NCBI RefSeq assembly: GCF_900176595.1
Contig: NZ_LT838813.1
Span: forward strand, 1,956,501 to 2,020,500
DNA length: 64,000 bases
DNA from: Aquiflexum balticum DSM 16537
GTDB lineage: Bacteria > Bacteroidota > Bacteroidia > Cytophagales > Cyclobacteriaceae
Reading direction: 5' to 3'
Shown: piece after piece, positions 9,305 through 19,117 of the stretch
How positions within the stretch are numbered: position 1 is the first letter of the stretch
Layout: each line of letters starts with the position of its first letter
Translations under genes and position numbers: made by a program
Notes under the pieces: model-generated
Told to the model about the DNA's origin: nothing
Databases searched by the model: none
What the model saw: the letters and a program-made list of their open reading frames with translations, nothing else

Positions 9305-9916
9305 TTATAAATCGATTCCCATAAATGACATAAATGCAATTCCCATTAATCCTGTAAGTAACATGGTTATGCCCAAGCCTTTCAATCCATTAGGAACATT
9401 GGAATATTTCAACTTTTCACGGATTGCAGCCAATGCTACTATGGCAAGAAAAAAGCCTGTACCCGAACCAAAACCATATACAGTTGATTCCGCAAGTGTA
9501 TAATCCCTTTGAGCCATGAATAGTGAACCACCAAGAATGGCACAGTTAACAGCAATCAATGGAAGGAAGATACCCAAAGCACCATATAATGCAGGAGCAA
9601 ATTTTTCTACGACCATTTCAACCAACTGCACCATAGCAGCGATAATCGCGATAAACATAATGAACCTTAAAAATGAAAGGTCAATAGTTGCAAATGAATC
9701 TCCTAACCAGGATAAGCCCCCTTCTTTCAATACAAATTCATTCAATAGCCAGTTGGCGGGAACTGTTACAGTCAACACGAAGATGACCGCTGCACCAAGA
9801 CCAATAGCTGTGCTTACTTTTTTAGACACTGCCAAGAAAGAACACATTCCCAGGAAGTAAGCGAAAACCATATTGTCAATAAATATTGACCTGATACCTA
9901 AGTTAAATAATTCCAT
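9305..9916 (-). CDS. nqrE: Na+-translocating NADH:quinone reductase subunit E
   Basis: NqrE is one of the two related membrane subunits (with NqrD) of the Na+-pumping NADH:ubiquinone or menaquinone reductase. The 203-residue product is nearly all hydrophobic, with about six membrane helices, and starts [20 protein letters not shown]. The segment [10 protein letters not shown] carries the conserved cysteine of this family, part of an intramembrane iron-sulfur site shared with NqrD. It is the last gene of the operon, 14 bp after nqrD, and is followed by a terminator rather than by nqrF. Confidence 0.95.
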   Translation of the reverse strand: MELFNLGIRSIFIDNMVFAYFLGMCSFLAVSKKVSTAIGLGAAVIFVLTVTVPANWLLNEFVLKEGGLSWLGDSFATIDLSFLRFIMFIAIIAAMVQLVEMVVEKFAPALYGALGIFLPLIAVNCAILGGSLFMAQRDYTLAESTVYGFGSGTGFFLAIVALAAIREKLKYSNVPNGLKGLGITMLLTGLMGIAFMSFMGIDL

Positions 9917-9930
9917 TTCTTCTCCAGTTA

Positions 9931-10611
9931 TTAATGTTCAACATATCCCGTCTTGGTACGCTGTACCCAGATAATTAATCCAAGAATGATAAATGCACCT
10001 ACTGGGGATACCATTAGGCCATTAGTCGCCAAATTGAAGTCTTCCCCAAATAGGCCTGATATTGCTTCGTAAATCTGTACCCCAAAAACAGATCCTGATC
10101 CCAACAGCTCTCTAAAGAAAGCTACTGCAAGAATAATCCAAGAGTATCCCAAAGCTGAACCAAATCCATCCAAAATAGAATCATATGGCTTGTTTCCTAG
10201 AGCAAAAGCTTCTAATCGTCCCATTACAATACAATTGGTAATGATAAGGCCAACGAATACGGAAAGTTCCTTATACATATCATAGGCAAATGCCCTTAAA
10301 AATTCACTTACCAATGTTACCAAAGTAGCCACTACAGCCAGTTGTACTATAATCCTTACCCTGGTCGGAATAGTATTTCTAAGCAATGAGATGACTAGGT
10401 TTGACATCACAATTACGAATATTACAGAAATGGCCATCACCAAGGTTGGCTGCATCTGAGTGGTAACTGCCAATGCCGAACATATCCCCAATACTTGTAT
10501 GGTGATCGGATTGTCATCCACTAATGGGTCCGTAACTAATTTTTTCCTTCTTTTGGAAAGAAGTGCCTCTTCGGGCTTTTTTATTTCTACCTGTGCAGTT
10601 TCTGTACTCAT
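9931..10611 (-). CDS. nqrD: Na+-translocating NADH:quinone reductase subunit D
   Basis: This membrane subunit of NQR has 226 residues, about six membrane helices and a cytoplasmic N-terminal tail of some 25 residues ([15 protein letters not shown]). The start of the conserved part is [20 protein letters not shown], and [13 protein letters not shown] holds the conserved cysteine matching the one in NqrE. It lies between nqrC and nqrE with short gaps (25 and 14 bp), so co-transcription is likely. Confidence 0.95.
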   Translation of the reverse strand: MSTETAQVEIKKPEEALLSKRRKKLVTDPLVDDNPITIQVLGICSALAVTTQMQPTLVMAISVIFVIVMSNLVISLLRNTIPTRVRIIVQLAVVATLVTLVSEFLRAFAYDMYKELSVFVGLIITNCIVMGRLEAFALGNKPYDSILDGFGSALGYSWIILAVAFFRELLGSGSVFGVQIYEAISGLFGEDFNLATNGLMVSPVGAFIILGLIIWVQRTKTGYVEH

Positions 10612-10636
10612 TATTTTAAAGTTGAAACGTTTCTAA

Positions 10637-11413
10637 TCAATTTAAGGATGCCATGTCCGAAGACTTGGAAGATTTTTGCTTTTCCAAATATGCATTGTAA
10701 TGGTTCAAATAATTTTTTAACATATTATTGACCCCATTCGCTGTTATGGTTGCTCCCGACAGTCCATCTACTTTATGTTTATCAGACGAATAATCTTTTC
10801 CTTCACCTTTTTGCATGGATACTGATTGAAGATTTCCGGACTCGTCGAAAATTTCTTTACCCTGATATCTCTGCTGAACGGCTAGATTGGTAATCCTGGC
10901 CCCAAGACCTGGAGTTTCCCCTCTATGTGAAAAAGTGACACCTCCGATAGTGTTCAGATCTGTTTCCAAAGCTACATAACCCCAGATCTCATCCCATAGA
11001 CCTGCTCCATAGACAGGTAAAACATAGGATTCCACATTATCTTCATTGCCTTCAGCATGAAACATAAATACCGGATATTGTCTATTTTCAGGTGCCATTT
11101 TGTAATTTTTCCCAATGTTTACTTTTTCAGCAACTATGGGATTACCATCGGAATCTTTATCTATTTCATTACCTTCCATATCCACAACCTTGGAAGAGAT
11201 CCTTGTTTCGTAAAAGGCAAGGACTTCCTCAGGTTTCATAGATTTCAATTGATCAGAATCGATGACCGCACCCAAAATTTGTTTTTTGGTATCCAGTTCT
11301 TCAGCTTTTCTCTGAAGTGGTCCCAAAACCTGAGACGTACCTGACAGCAATAATCCTAACACTACGGTAAGAATTATTGAAAATGTGATGATATAAGCGT
11401 TAGACTGTTGCAC
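10637..11413 (-). CDS. nqrC: Na+-translocating NADH:quinone reductase subunit C
   Basis: NqrC carries a covalently bound FMN on the periplasmic side and passes electrons within the NQR complex. The 258-residue protein has one N-terminal membrane helix (AYIITFSIILTVVLGLLLSG) and the flavinylation motif in DGLSGATITANG, where the threonine of SGAT binds FMN. The start is a GTG at 11413, which lies inside the end of nqrB (14-base overlap), so translation may be coupled. The flavin transferase ApbE needed for attachment is not in the window. Confidence 0.95.
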   Translation of the reverse strand: MQQSNAYIITFSIILTVVLGLLLSGTSQVLGPLQRKAEELDTKKQILGAVIDSDQLKSMKPEEVLAFYETRISSKVVDMEGNEIDKDSDGNPIVAEKVNIGKNYKMAPENRQYPVFMFHAEGNEDNVESYVLPVYGAGLWDEIWGYVALETDLNTIGGVTFSHRGETPGLGARITNLAVQQRYQGKEIFDESGNLQSVSMQKGEGKDYSSDKHKVDGLSGATITANGVNNMLKNYLNHYNAYLEKQKSSKSSDMASLN

Positions 11414-12602
11414 GTTGTAACCTCCTGTTCTTATTTGCTTTTACTACATAATAATCAATCAATGGTGCAAAGACGTTCAAGAAAAGAACGGCCAGCATAA
11501 TACCTTCGGGGTAAGCAGGGTTGGTAACCCTGATGATGACTGTTAGGACACCAATCAATAAGCCATAAATCCATTTACCGGTCTCAGTCTGAGCTGCAGA
11601 TACGGGGTCAGTAGCCATAAATACAACGCCGAATGCCAAACCTCCCATCACCAAATGATACTCTGGCGCCATTGCCATAAATTCGTTTACAGCAAAGATA
11701 TTCAATACTAAGCCCATCAGGTATGCTCCTGCAAATCCACTTACGATTATCTTCCAACTTGCTACGCCTGTTCCAATTAATATTACTGCTCCTATCAAAG
11801 CCATTAAAGTCGAGGTTTCTCCTATTGACCCTGGAATCCAACCCATAAAAAGATTAGAGAAACTGAACATCCCATCTCCTAAAACAGTATTGTGTTCGGC
11901 TAAGGCCTTTGTTACGGGCTCTCCTTCAACTCCTGCGTTATAGGCGACTGCCAAAGCAGTAGCACCAGAAAAACCATCAATAGGAGTTTTATCACCCATA
12001 TACGTCCAAACCTGATCTCCTGAGATCTGAGCTGGATATGCAAAGTATAGAAATGCTCTGGCAGTCATGGCAACATTCAGAATATTCATTCCCGTTCCTC
12101 CAAAAACCTCCTTGCCAATGACCACAGCGAAAATGGTGGCTAGAGCTACTTGCCATAATGGAACTGCCGGAGGCATAACCAAAGCTATTAACATCCCGGT
12201 GACAAGGTAACCTTCACTAATGGGGTGGTTTCTGATAACACAAAATGTAAATTCAGTGCCTAGCCCCACAGCGTATGAAACAATCAGAATCGGAAGTACA
12301 GAAATAGCGCCGATCATAGCCTTATCTAACCAAGTGGCCTCTTCACCGGACATCAAGAAGTGCTGATGTCCAACATTGAGAATCCCGAAAATAAGCGCAG
12401 GAATCATGGCAATCACCACTGTAATCATCACCCTCTTCAAATCTACTGCATCCTTAATTTGGGTTCCTTTTGGACCTGTGGTCAGGTCAGGTGCAAATGC
12501 AATTGTCCTGTGACCTTCATATAATGTGTGAAATTTTTCCCATTTACCTCCCTTTTCAAAGTTTGGTTTGAGATTATCAAACAGATTTTGTAAAACCTTC
12601 AT
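11400..12602 (-). CDS. nqrB: Na+-translocating NADH:quinone reductase subunit B
   Basis: NqrB is the large membrane subunit that carries a second covalent FMN and is tied to Na+ transport and quinone reduction. The protein has 400 residues and about ten membrane helices. The flavinylation motif is DGFSGATALA, about the middle of the chain. The cytoplasmic N-terminal part begins MKVLQNLFDNLKPNFEKGGK, typical for the family. The gene starts 3 bp after the nqrA stop and overlaps nqrC. Confidence 0.95.
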   Translation of the reverse strand: MKVLQNLFDNLKPNFEKGGKWEKFHTLYEGHRTIAFAPDLTTGPKGTQIKDAVDLKRVMITVVIAMIPALIFGILNVGHQHFLMSGEEATWLDKAMIGAISVLPILIVSYAVGLGTEFTFCVIRNHPISEGYLVTGMLIALVMPPAVPLWQVALATIFAVVIGKEVFGGTGMNILNVAMTARAFLYFAYPAQISGDQVWTYMGDKTPIDGFSGATALAVAYNAGVEGEPVTKALAEHNTVLGDGMFSFSNLFMGWIPGSIGETSTLMALIGAVILIGTGVASWKIIVSGFAGAYLMGLVLNIFAVNEFMAMAPEYHLVMGGLAFGVVFMATDPVSAAQTETGKWIYGLLIGVLTVIIRVTNPAYPEGIMLAVLFLNVFAPLIDYYVVKANKNRRLQRATV

Positions 12603-12605
12603 ATG

Positions 12606-13970
12606 TTAACTATACATTAATAATTCAATTCCATTTCTTACCAGTTTCTGCAATTCATTTTTCGATGGATCGATAAATTCACAAATTGCGACATCTTCTT
12701 CTATCAATTCATATAGTCCAAGTTCTTCCATTTCATCAAAATCTTGAGTCACAATAGCCTTAAACAAGTAAGTTGGAAGAATATCCATAGGTAGGACTTT
12801 TTCGAAAGCGCCGGAGACCACAAAAGGTCTTTCTTCTCCATGGGTATTGGTATCCACAACATATTCTTTACTTCTATTCAAAAATGAAAATAGTCCCAAA
12901 GCTTTGTGAAAACTCAATTTGGTAGTGCTTGGCTTGATCCATCCCAAAAATTCCTCATAATCACCTTCAGGGATTATAGTAATCTGACTTGCATAAAATC
13001 CTAAATAACCATCTTTTTTGATTTTTTCACCGGTCAGAACGTTACCAGAAACAACTCTTACATGATCTTGCTTGAGATTGCCGTTCACCATGGTATCCAC
13101 ACATGCGCCTGTATAAGTCTTGGTATATGAGGCCTTCTTTGCCTCCGAACCAGTTACAGCAATTATTTTGGATGCGTCATACTTACCTTCCAAAAACAGC
13201 TTGCCAATTTGGACCACTCCATAAGGATTAACAGTCCAAACAATGTCATTCTTATTAATGGGGTCAATATGGTGGATCTGAATCCCTACATTTCCGGCAG
13301 GGTGAGGTCCACTGAATTTGTTCAGTTCAGCGCCGTTTACATTGGTATAAACCGGAGGTAATTCTGCATCGCCATTTACATTCAGATGAACTTTGCCTGC
13401 AGTAAGTTTTCCCAAGATATGGATTCCTGCTTGAAAATATTTTTCTTCTCCCTTCAGCAAAAAGCCGTAATCAGGCGCTAGAGGGTGGGTGTCAAAACCA
13501 GAAATGAAGATAGACTTTGGGCTATCATCCGGATTGGCAACTATCCCAAATGGTCTTTGGATGATTTGAGGCCAAACTCCGCCCTTTGTCATTTGGGCGA
13601 TGGCTTCCTCTCTAGAGAGGGATTTTAATGTGGACTCGGAATATTTATCAAAAGTCTCATAACTGATTTCAGAATCAGCAAGAATTTTGATTTCCAATAA
13701 TTTTCTTCGGTCACCCCTTTTAATTTCAACAATTTCACCTGAAACAGGTGCCACATATTGAACCTTTTCCATGGCTTTGTCGAACAAAATCGGAGTTCCT
13801 GCTTTTACAGAGTCTCCCTCGTTTACAGTCACTTTTGGTCTCAGCATCCCGATGAAGTCGGTTGGTTTGATTGCAAAAGTCTTGGACGGTTTGAAGTCTG
13901 CAAGCTGCTTTTCAGCTTTGCCTACGAGCTTAATGTCGAATCCCTTCTTAAGCTTTACTGTTTTTGACAT
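12606..13970 (-). CDS. nqrA: Na+-translocating NADH:quinone reductase subunit A
   Basis: NqrA is the peripheral cytoplasmic subunit of NQR. Its presence separates this operon from the related RNF complex, which uses RnfC instead. The 454-residue product begins KTVKLKKGFDIKLVGKAEKQ and has no membrane segments; the conserved HPAGNVGIQIHHIDP lies in the middle. It is the first gene of nqrABCDE and has a candidate promoter about 40 bp upstream. NQR replaces or supplements complex I and makes the organism partly dependent on a sodium gradient. Confidence 0.95.
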   Translation of the reverse strand: MSKTVKLKKGFDIKLVGKAEKQLADFKPSKTFAIKPTDFIGMLRPKVTVNEGDSVKAGTPILFDKAMEKVQYVAPVSGEIVEIKRGDRRKLLEIKILADSEISYETFDKYSESTLKSLSREEAIAQMTKGGVWPQIIQRPFGIVANPDDSPKSIFISGFDTHPLAPDYGFLLKGEEKYFQAGIHILGKLTAGKVHLNVNGDAELPPVYTNVNGAELNKFSGPHPAGNVGIQIHHIDPINKNDIVWTVNPYGVVQIGKLFLEGKYDASKIIAVTGSEAKKASYTKTYTGACVDTMVNGNLKQDHVRVVSGNVLTGEKIKKDGYLGFYASQITIIPEGDYEEFLGWIKPSTTKLSFHKALGLFSFLNRSKEYVVDTNTHGEERPFVVSGAFEKVLPMDILPTYLFKAIVTQDFDEMEELGLYELIEEDVAICEFIDPSKNELQKLVRNGIELLMYS

Positions 13971-14007
13971 ATGATTTTTGAACTGTATGGTCTTTTGAAA
14001 AACGCCT

Positions 14008-14015
14008 CAAATCTA
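14008..14015 (-). promoter_or_regulatory. Candidate -7 element of the nqr operon
   Basis: On the minus strand this reads TAGATTTG, a full match to the Bacteroidota -7 consensus TAnnTTTG, 38 bp upstream of the nqrA start. No TTTG -33 partner is seen at the usual distance. Confidence 0.45.
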
Positions 14016-14102
14016 ATAAAATAGATCAGTTATAAGAAGATAATTTTGGTATTATTTGTGATTTAACGCACTCACTTTTGAATTTGTTATTTCAAATTGA
14101 TA

Positions 14103-15005
14103 TCAGCTTTTCTCCAATACCAATTCTTTCTCCATGGATTGAATATACCTCAAAACTTGCTCCATCAGCCACATAGGAGTAGAGGTGGCTCCGCAAATTC
14201 CTACTTTATCTTGCGGATTGATCCAGGAAAGATCAATTTCCGTTTCATTTTCAACGAAATAGCTTTTGGGATTTATATTCTTACAGACTTGATAAAGTGC
14301 TTTTCCATTGGAGCTTTTTTTACCTGAAACAAAAATTATCACATCATTTTCGCCTGCAAATTTTGATAATTGAGGTTCTCTGTTAGAAACCTGTCTGCAG
14401 ATCGAGTCATTTGCATTGAAATCCACCTCATTCAACACTCCTTTTTCAGCCTTAATTTTTTCCTCAATTTTTGATTTTAGGTCATAAAAACCTTTGGTGC
14501 TTTTGGTTGTCTGACTGAAAAGAGTGATGGGTTTTGAAAAATCAATTTTATCCAAATCTTTATCTTCCATTACCACAATTGCTTTTTCCATAGTTTGTCC
14601 GGTAAGTCCGATAACTTCCGCATGGCCTTTTTTACCGTAGATTACTATCTGACCTTTTTCTTTTTCCATTTTGTCGAATGCGGTCTTTACTCTGTGCTGC
14701 AATTTCAGGACTACGGGGCAGGAAGCATCTATCAATTCCAGGTTGTTTTCAATAGCTGTCCGGTATGTTTCCGGGGGTTCACCATGGGCCCGAATCAAAA
14801 CCTTGCAGTTATTCAATTGCTGTAACTGATCTCGATCAATTACAATGAGTCCCTTTTGGTTTAAGCGCTTCACTTCCATGTCGTTGTGGACGATATCTCC
14901 CAGACAATACAACTTATCAGAGACTTCCATTTCGTCCTCAGCCATTTTGATAGCGAATTCAACGCCAAAACAATAACCTGAATTTTTATCTATGATTACT
15001 TCCAT
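14103..15005 (-). CDS. ispH: 4-hydroxy-3-methylbut-2-enyl diphosphate reductase
   Basis: IspH is the last enzyme of the MEP isoprenoid pathway and makes IPP and DMAPP using a 4Fe-4S cluster. From the ATG at 15005 the protein has 300 residues; an earlier TTG is possible. The three cluster cysteines are Cys12 (SGYCFGV), Cys96 (DASCPVV) and Cys203 (SICRQVSNRE), the first two at the E. coli positions as I recall them. RAHGEPP and KKGHAEV supply the substrate histidines and glutamate. The gene follows cmk by 10 bp in the same direction, so the two are probably co-transcribed. Confidence 0.95.
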   Translation of the reverse strand: MEVIIDKNSGYCFGVEFAIKMAEDEMEVSDKLYCLGDIVHNDMEVKRLNQKGLIVIDRDQLQQLNNCKVLIRAHGEPPETYRTAIENNLELIDASCPVVLKLQHRVKTAFDKMEKEKGQIVIYGKKGHAEVIGLTGQTMEKAIVVMEDKDLDKIDFSKPITLFSQTTKSTKGFYDLKSKIEEKIKAEKGVLNEVDFNANDSICRQVSNREPQLSKFAGENDVIIFVSGKKSSNGKALYQVCKNINPKSYFVENETEIDLSWINPQDKVGICGATSTPMWLMEQVLRYIQSMEKELVLEKS

Positions 15006-15015
15006 ATTCAATCAA

Positions 15016-15696
15016 TTAATTGCCAATCTTTTCTTTGGCCAATTTCACAATTTGATTTACCTGCTCATTAAAATCCATTCTGCTTGTATCGATTTCTTTA
15101 GCATCTTCGGCTTTGATAAGCGGACTTTCTTCTCTGGAGGAGTCCATTTTATCACGCTCTGAAAGATTCTGGATTATTTTATCCAATTCTATTAAGGTTC
15201 CTTTTTCCAATAACTCTTTTTGTCTTCTTTCCGCTCTGATTTTTAAATCAGCATTCATAAAAATCTTCAATTCGGCCTGTGGAAAGACAACAGTTGAAAT
15301 GTCTCTGCCATCCATTACAACACCTTTTTTTCTTCCCAAATGCTGCTGTTGGGCGACCAAAGCTGTTCTGACCTCTTTGATTTTACTGACTTCACTGACA
15401 TATTCAGAAACTTTCATGCTTCGGATTTCATCTTCAACATTGATGCCGTTAAGAAAGGTTTCTTGTTGCCCGCTCTCTGGATTTACATGGAAAGATATCT
15501 GAAGGTTTTCCAGATTTCTTTCTACATCTTTTGGGTTTGTAAGTGTCACATGGTTGTTTAAAAAATGAAGGGTTGCAGCACGGTACATGGCTCCGGAATC
15601 GATATAAGTATAATTCAAAATTTTGGCCACTGCTTTGGCAGTGGAGCTTTTGCCGCATCCTGAATATCCATCAATTGCAATCACAATCCTTTGCAT
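15016..15696 (-). CDS. cmk: Cytidylate kinase
   Basis: This enzyme phosphorylates CMP and dCMP. The 226-residue product starts with the P-loop IDGYSGCGKSSTAKAVA and has the family motifs YIDSGAMYRA, VVMDGRDISTVVFPQA (CMP binding) and the lid region with RDKMDSSREESPL. Length and motifs are as expected. It is the first gene of a cmk-ispH unit, with a candidate promoter about 40 bp upstream, and diverges from ade. Confidence 0.95.
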   Translation of the reverse strand: MQRIVIAIDGYSGCGKSSTAKAVAKILNYTYIDSGAMYRAATLHFLNNHVTLTNPKDVERNLENLQISFHVNPESGQQETFLNGINVEDEIRSMKVSEYVSEVSKIKEVRTALVAQQQHLGRKKGVVMDGRDISTVVFPQAELKIFMNADLKIRAERRQKELLEKGTLIELDKIIQNLSERDKMDSSREESPLIKAEDAKEIDTSRMDFNEQVNQIVKLAKEKIGN

Positions 15697-15733
15697 CTAA
15701 TAAAAGTAACCTTGGCATAATTAATTTCAGGCG

Positions 15734-15741
15734 CAAATATA
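15734..15741 (-). promoter_or_regulatory. Candidate -7 element of cmk-ispH
   Basis: The minus strand reads TATATTTG, a perfect TAnnTTTG, 38 bp before the cmk ATG. A TTTG lies 24 bp further upstream, somewhat far for a -33 element. Confidence 0.5.
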
Positions 15742-15849
15742 GTAGTTTTAATCTAAATCCTTTGACAAAAAGATGTATTCCACTTTCTTGTAAGGGTATT
15801 TCATTTTCTTGTTAAAATTTGAAATCAAATATTTTAAAACCTGTATTTT

Positions 15850-17484
15850 ATGAGTGTTTTTAGAATTTCTGGACAGTTTGTTGATATTCCCCATCAGACT
15901 ATTTTCTGTGCCGAAGTCCAAATTGAAAATGGTGTAATTGTTTCTATTCAAAAGATCAGAGAGGACAAAACCTTGCCTTTTATTTTACCTGGATTTATCG
16001 ATGCCCATGTGCATATTGAATCCTCGATGTTGGTTCCGTCTGAGTTTGCAAGACTTGCTGTGCCCCATGGTACTGTTGCCACTGTTTCTGATCCCCATGA
16101 AATCGCCAATGTCTGTGGAATGGCGGGGGTGAATTATATGGTTGACAATGGGAAGCAGGTTCCCTTTAAGTTTTATTTTGGAGCACCTTCCTGTGTACCT
16201 GCGACACCATTCGAAACAGCCGGGGGAGAAATTACTGTACAAGACATTCATGACCTGCTGGAAAGAAAAGAAATCAGCTATTTGGCGGAGATGATGAACT
16301 GGCCTGGTACTGTAAATAGGGATCCCATCGTCATGGAGAAGATTGCCTTGGCCCAAAAATATGGGAAGCCTGTAGATGGTCATGCACCTGGATTGAAAGG
16401 TGAATTGGCAACTAAATATGCTTCCGCCGGAATCACTACTGACCATGAATGCTTTACCAAAGAAGAAGCATTGGATAAAATACACCTGGGAATGAAAATA
16501 GCCATCAGGGAAGGCAGTGCCGCCAAGAATTTTGAGGCTTTGATTGATCTCATGGATGATTATCCCGATATGATTATGTTTTGTTCGGATGACAAGCATC
16601 CCGACAATCTTGCCGTCAGCCATATCAATGAATTGGTGAAAAGGGCTGTGGCTAAAGGAAAATACGTTTTTGATGTCCTGAAAGCAGCCTGTGTCAACCC
16701 TGTTCAGCATTATAGTATGGAGGTGGGGCAGTTAAAGGTTGGAGATCCTGCCGATTTTATATTGGTGGAAGACTTAAAAGATTTCACGGTCATCCAAACT
16801 TTCATTGATGGAAAGAAAGTCGCTGAAAATGGCAAAACCTTAATTGAAAAAGTTCCGAATAAAATCATCAATAATTTTAATACAAGTAAAAAGAGGGTCG
16901 AAGAATTTGGACTTTCAGCCAATGGCAATAAAGTGCGGATAATTGAGGCTTTGGATGGGCAATTGATTACTCCGGAAGTTCATGGTGAAATAATAGTTCA
17001 TGATGGTTATGCCCAATCCAATCCCAAATCGGATATATTAAAAATCACCGTTGTCAACAGGTATCAGGATGTTAAGCCAGCAGTGGCTTTTATCAAAAAT
17101 TTTGGTTTGAAGGAAGGTGCTATTGCCTCTTCTGTTGGTCATGATTCACATAATATCATTGCAGTCGGGGTGGATGATGCATCTATATGTAAGGCGGTAA
17201 ATTTGTTGATTGAGAGAAAAGGCGGGGTATCGGCAGTAAGCAGGGAGGAAGAAATGGTTTTGGCCCTTCCCGTCGGTGGAATTATGTCCAATGAGGATGG
17301 GTATCAAGTAGCGGAGGAGTACACCCGAATTGATCAAATGGCAAAAAAGATGGGTTCAAAACTTCAGTCTCCTTTTATGACTTTGAGCTTTATGGCATTA
17401 TTAGTGATTCCTGATCTTAAACTCAGTGATAAAGGCCTTTTTGATGGGCAGAAGTTTGAGTTTGTGGATGTTTTTTTGCCCTAA
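15850..17484 (+). CDS. ade: Adenine deaminase
   Basis: The enzyme converts adenine to hypoxanthine in purine salvage, using metals in an amidohydrolase barrel. The 544-residue product shows the first metal motif in [13 protein letters not shown], then [29 protein letters not shown] and [10 protein letters not shown], in the order known for Ade. The C-terminal third has the family segment [13 protein letters not shown]. The length fits this clade. It is divergent from cmk and stands alone. The hypoxanthine formed could be used by Hpt, encoded at 39302-39829. Confidence 0.93.
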   Translation: MSVFRISGQFVDIPHQTIFCAEVQIENGVIVSIQKIREDKTLPFILPGFIDAHVHIESSMLVPSEFARLAVPHGTVATVSDPHEIANVCGMAGVNYMVDNGKQVPFKFYFGAPSCVPATPFETAGGEITVQDIHDLLERKEISYLAEMMNWPGTVNRDPIVMEKIALAQKYGKPVDGHAPGLKGELATKYASAGITTDHECFTKEEALDKIHLGMKIAIREGSAAKNFEALIDLMDDYPDMIMFCSDDKHPDNLAVSHINELVKRAVAKGKYVFDVLKAACVNPVQHYSMEVGQLKVGDPADFILVEDLKDFTVIQTFIDGKKVAENGKTLIEKVPNKIINNFNTSKKRVEEFGLSANGNKVRIIEALDGQLITPEVHGEIIVHDGYAQSNPKSDILKITVVNRYQDVKPAVAFIKNFGLKEGAIASSVGHDSHNIIAVGVDDASICKAVNLLIERKGGVSAVSREEEMVLALPVGGIMSNEDGYQVAEEYTRIDQMAKKMGSKLQSPFMTLSFMALLVIPDLKLSDKGLFDGQKFEFVDVFLP

Positions 17485-17506
17485 TTCAAATATGGGAGAA
17501 AAATAA

Positions 17507-17533
17507 AAAATATTATATTCAAAATAATATTTT
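17507..17533 (+). terminator. AT-only hairpin after ade
   Basis: The arms AAAATATTAT (17507-17516) and ATAATATTTT (17524-17533) pair perfectly over 10 bp. The stem has no G-C pair, so it is weak, but it lies 22 bp after the ade stop and ends in T residues. Confidence 0.35.
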
Positions 17534-17715
17534 AATTTAATCAAATATTATTTTTATTTATTTTGTGATATATAGGTGTCTTAATCTGATTTAGAAGGTC
17601 TTTTGAAGATAAACAGCGTAAGTACTAAATCTTGTAAAACTTTGAAAACCTATACCTTACACGAGAAGTTTGTACTTTAGTGGAATAAACCCAAATATTA
17701 AATTAGAAGTATAGT

Positions 17716-18858
17716 ATGATGAATTTTAAGCTCAACGAGAATCAGTTGATGATTGCTCAGATGATCCGTGATTTTGGAGCAAAGGAGATCACTCCTTTCA
17801 GAAAAGAATGGGATGATAAGCAACATTTTCCCAAGGACCTTTTTAAAAAATTAGGAGAACTCGGTCTCATGGGAGTCCTTGTTCCTACTGAGTATGGTGG
17901 GTCAGGTTTCAGTTATTTTGAATATGTGACTGCCATTGCAGAATTATCCAAGTTGGATCCGTCGGTTGGGCTTTCCATGGCTGCGCATAATTCCCTTTGT
18001 ACCGGACACATCATGATGTTTGGCAATGAGGAGCAGAAGAAAAAATATTTGCCCAAATTGGCGACCTGTGAATTCTTAGGAGCTTGGGGTTTGACTGAAC
18101 CCAATACAGGTTCGGATGCAGGCAATATGCGGACTGTCGCCGTTAAGGATGGTGATCATTATGTCATCAATGGAGCAAAGAACTTTATCACGCATGGCGT
18201 TTCAGGTGATGTTGCTGTGTTGATTGCAAGAACAGGTGAGGTAGGGGATTCCCATGGTATGACGGCATTTGTCATTGAAAAAGGTACTCCTGGATTCAAA
18301 GGCGGAAGAAAAGAAGATAAGCTTGGTATGCGGGCCTCAGAAACCGCCGAGATGATTTTTGAAGATTGCAGGGTTCATGAAAGCCAGGTCTTGGGAGAAG
18401 TAGGAGATGGATTTATTCAGTCGATGAAAATTTTGGATGGGGGAAGGATTTCCATCGCTGCTCTTTCCCTCGGAATAGCAGAAGGTGCTTTGGAAGCATC
18501 CATTCAGTATTCCAAAGAACGGCATCAATTCAATAAACCGATTAACAGTTTTCAGGGAATTTCCTTCAAGCTTGCAGATATGGCTACCCAAGTGGAAGCC
18601 GCCAGCTTATTGACCTTCAAAGCAGCAGACCTTAAAAACCGGGGAGAAAAAGTGACGTTGGCAGGTGCACAGGCCAAGTATTATGCATCTGAGGTAGCAG
18701 TGAGCGTATCCAATGAAGCGGTGCAGATATTTGGGGGCTATGGATTTACCAAGGATTACCCGGTGGAGAAATATTATAGGGATTCTAAGTTGTGTACTAT
18801 TGGTGAAGGCACTTCTGAGATCCAGAAGATTGTGATTTCAAGAGAGGTATTGAGGTAA
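17716..18858 (+). CDS. Acyl-CoA dehydrogenase
   Basis: This is an FAD-dependent dehydrogenase of fatty or branched acyl-CoA, 380 residues, the usual length. Visible motifs are LTEPNTGSDAG (FAD and substrate contact), the arginine-rich DGGRISIAALSLGIAEGAL, QIFGGYGFTKDYPVEKYYRD and GEGTSEIQKI, whose glutamate matches the catalytic base of short- and medium-chain enzymes. The chain-length preference cannot be read from sequence. No electron-transfer flavoprotein gene is adjacent. It appears to be a single-gene transcript; a strong hairpin follows at once. Confidence 0.9.
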   Translation: MMNFKLNENQLMIAQMIRDFGAKEITPFRKEWDDKQHFPKDLFKKLGELGLMGVLVPTEYGGSGFSYFEYVTAIAELSKLDPSVGLSMAAHNSLCTGHIMMFGNEEQKKKYLPKLATCEFLGAWGLTEPNTGSDAGNMRTVAVKDGDHYVINGAKNFITHGVSGDVAVLIARTGEVGDSHGMTAFVIEKGTPGFKGGRKEDKLGMRASETAEMIFEDCRVHESQVLGEVGDGFIQSMKILDGGRISIAALSLGIAEGALEASIQYSKERHQFNKPINSFQGISFKLADMATQVEAASLLTFKAADLKNRGEKVTLAGAQAKYYASEVAVSVSNEAVQIFGGYGFTKDYPVEKYYRDSKLCTIGEGTSEIQKIVISREVLR

Positions 18859-18862
18859 TTGG

Positions 18863-18895
18863 AACTTTCCCAAAGTTCTGAACTTTGGGAAAGTT
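18863..18895. repeat. Nested palindromic element after the acyl-CoA dehydrogenase
   Basis: AACTTTCCCAAAGTT (18863-18877) and AACTTTGGGAAAGTT (18881-18895) pair perfectly over 15 bp with a 3-base loop. Each arm is itself an AACTTT/AAAGTT inverted pair around CCC or GGG, so the element can also fold as two small hairpins. No T-run follows. It may end the upstream transcript or be one copy of a dispersed palindromic repeat. Confidence 0.7.
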
Positions 18896-19046
18896 GTAAT
18901 CCCCAAATATCCGTATATCCAGAGATTATAATCCCCAAAATCACATTATTTCCGCTGGCCTTTGGATATGATGAAAGACTTATCATTTATTTGTTGGGAG
19001 GTTTCCATTTTTTAATTAAAAACCATGTCAACCACTTAATTTGGAA

Positions 19047-19083
19047 CGCTGATAACGCAGATTAAATAGATTTTCGCTGATAA
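19047..19083. repeat. Degenerate CGCTGATAA direct repeats
   Basis: CGCTGATAA occurs at 19047-19055 and at 19075-19083, with the related ACGCAGATTA between them. This pattern resembles degenerate intergenic repeats I have seen in many Bacteroidota genomes; the assignment is from memory. Confidence 0.4.
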
Positions 19084-19117
19084 AGAAACAGAGATTTTAA
19101 CCTATTTAGCTTTTCAT

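Noticed and set aside
15985-16710. 241-codon open frame on the minus strand inside ade
   Set aside because: It overlaps the adenine deaminase gene in antisense and shows no motif; the sense frame has all Ade motifs.
18859-19065. 68-codon open frame after the acyl-CoA dehydrogenase
   Set aside because: It consists of the palindromic element and AT-rich gap sequence, and has no likeness to a protein family.
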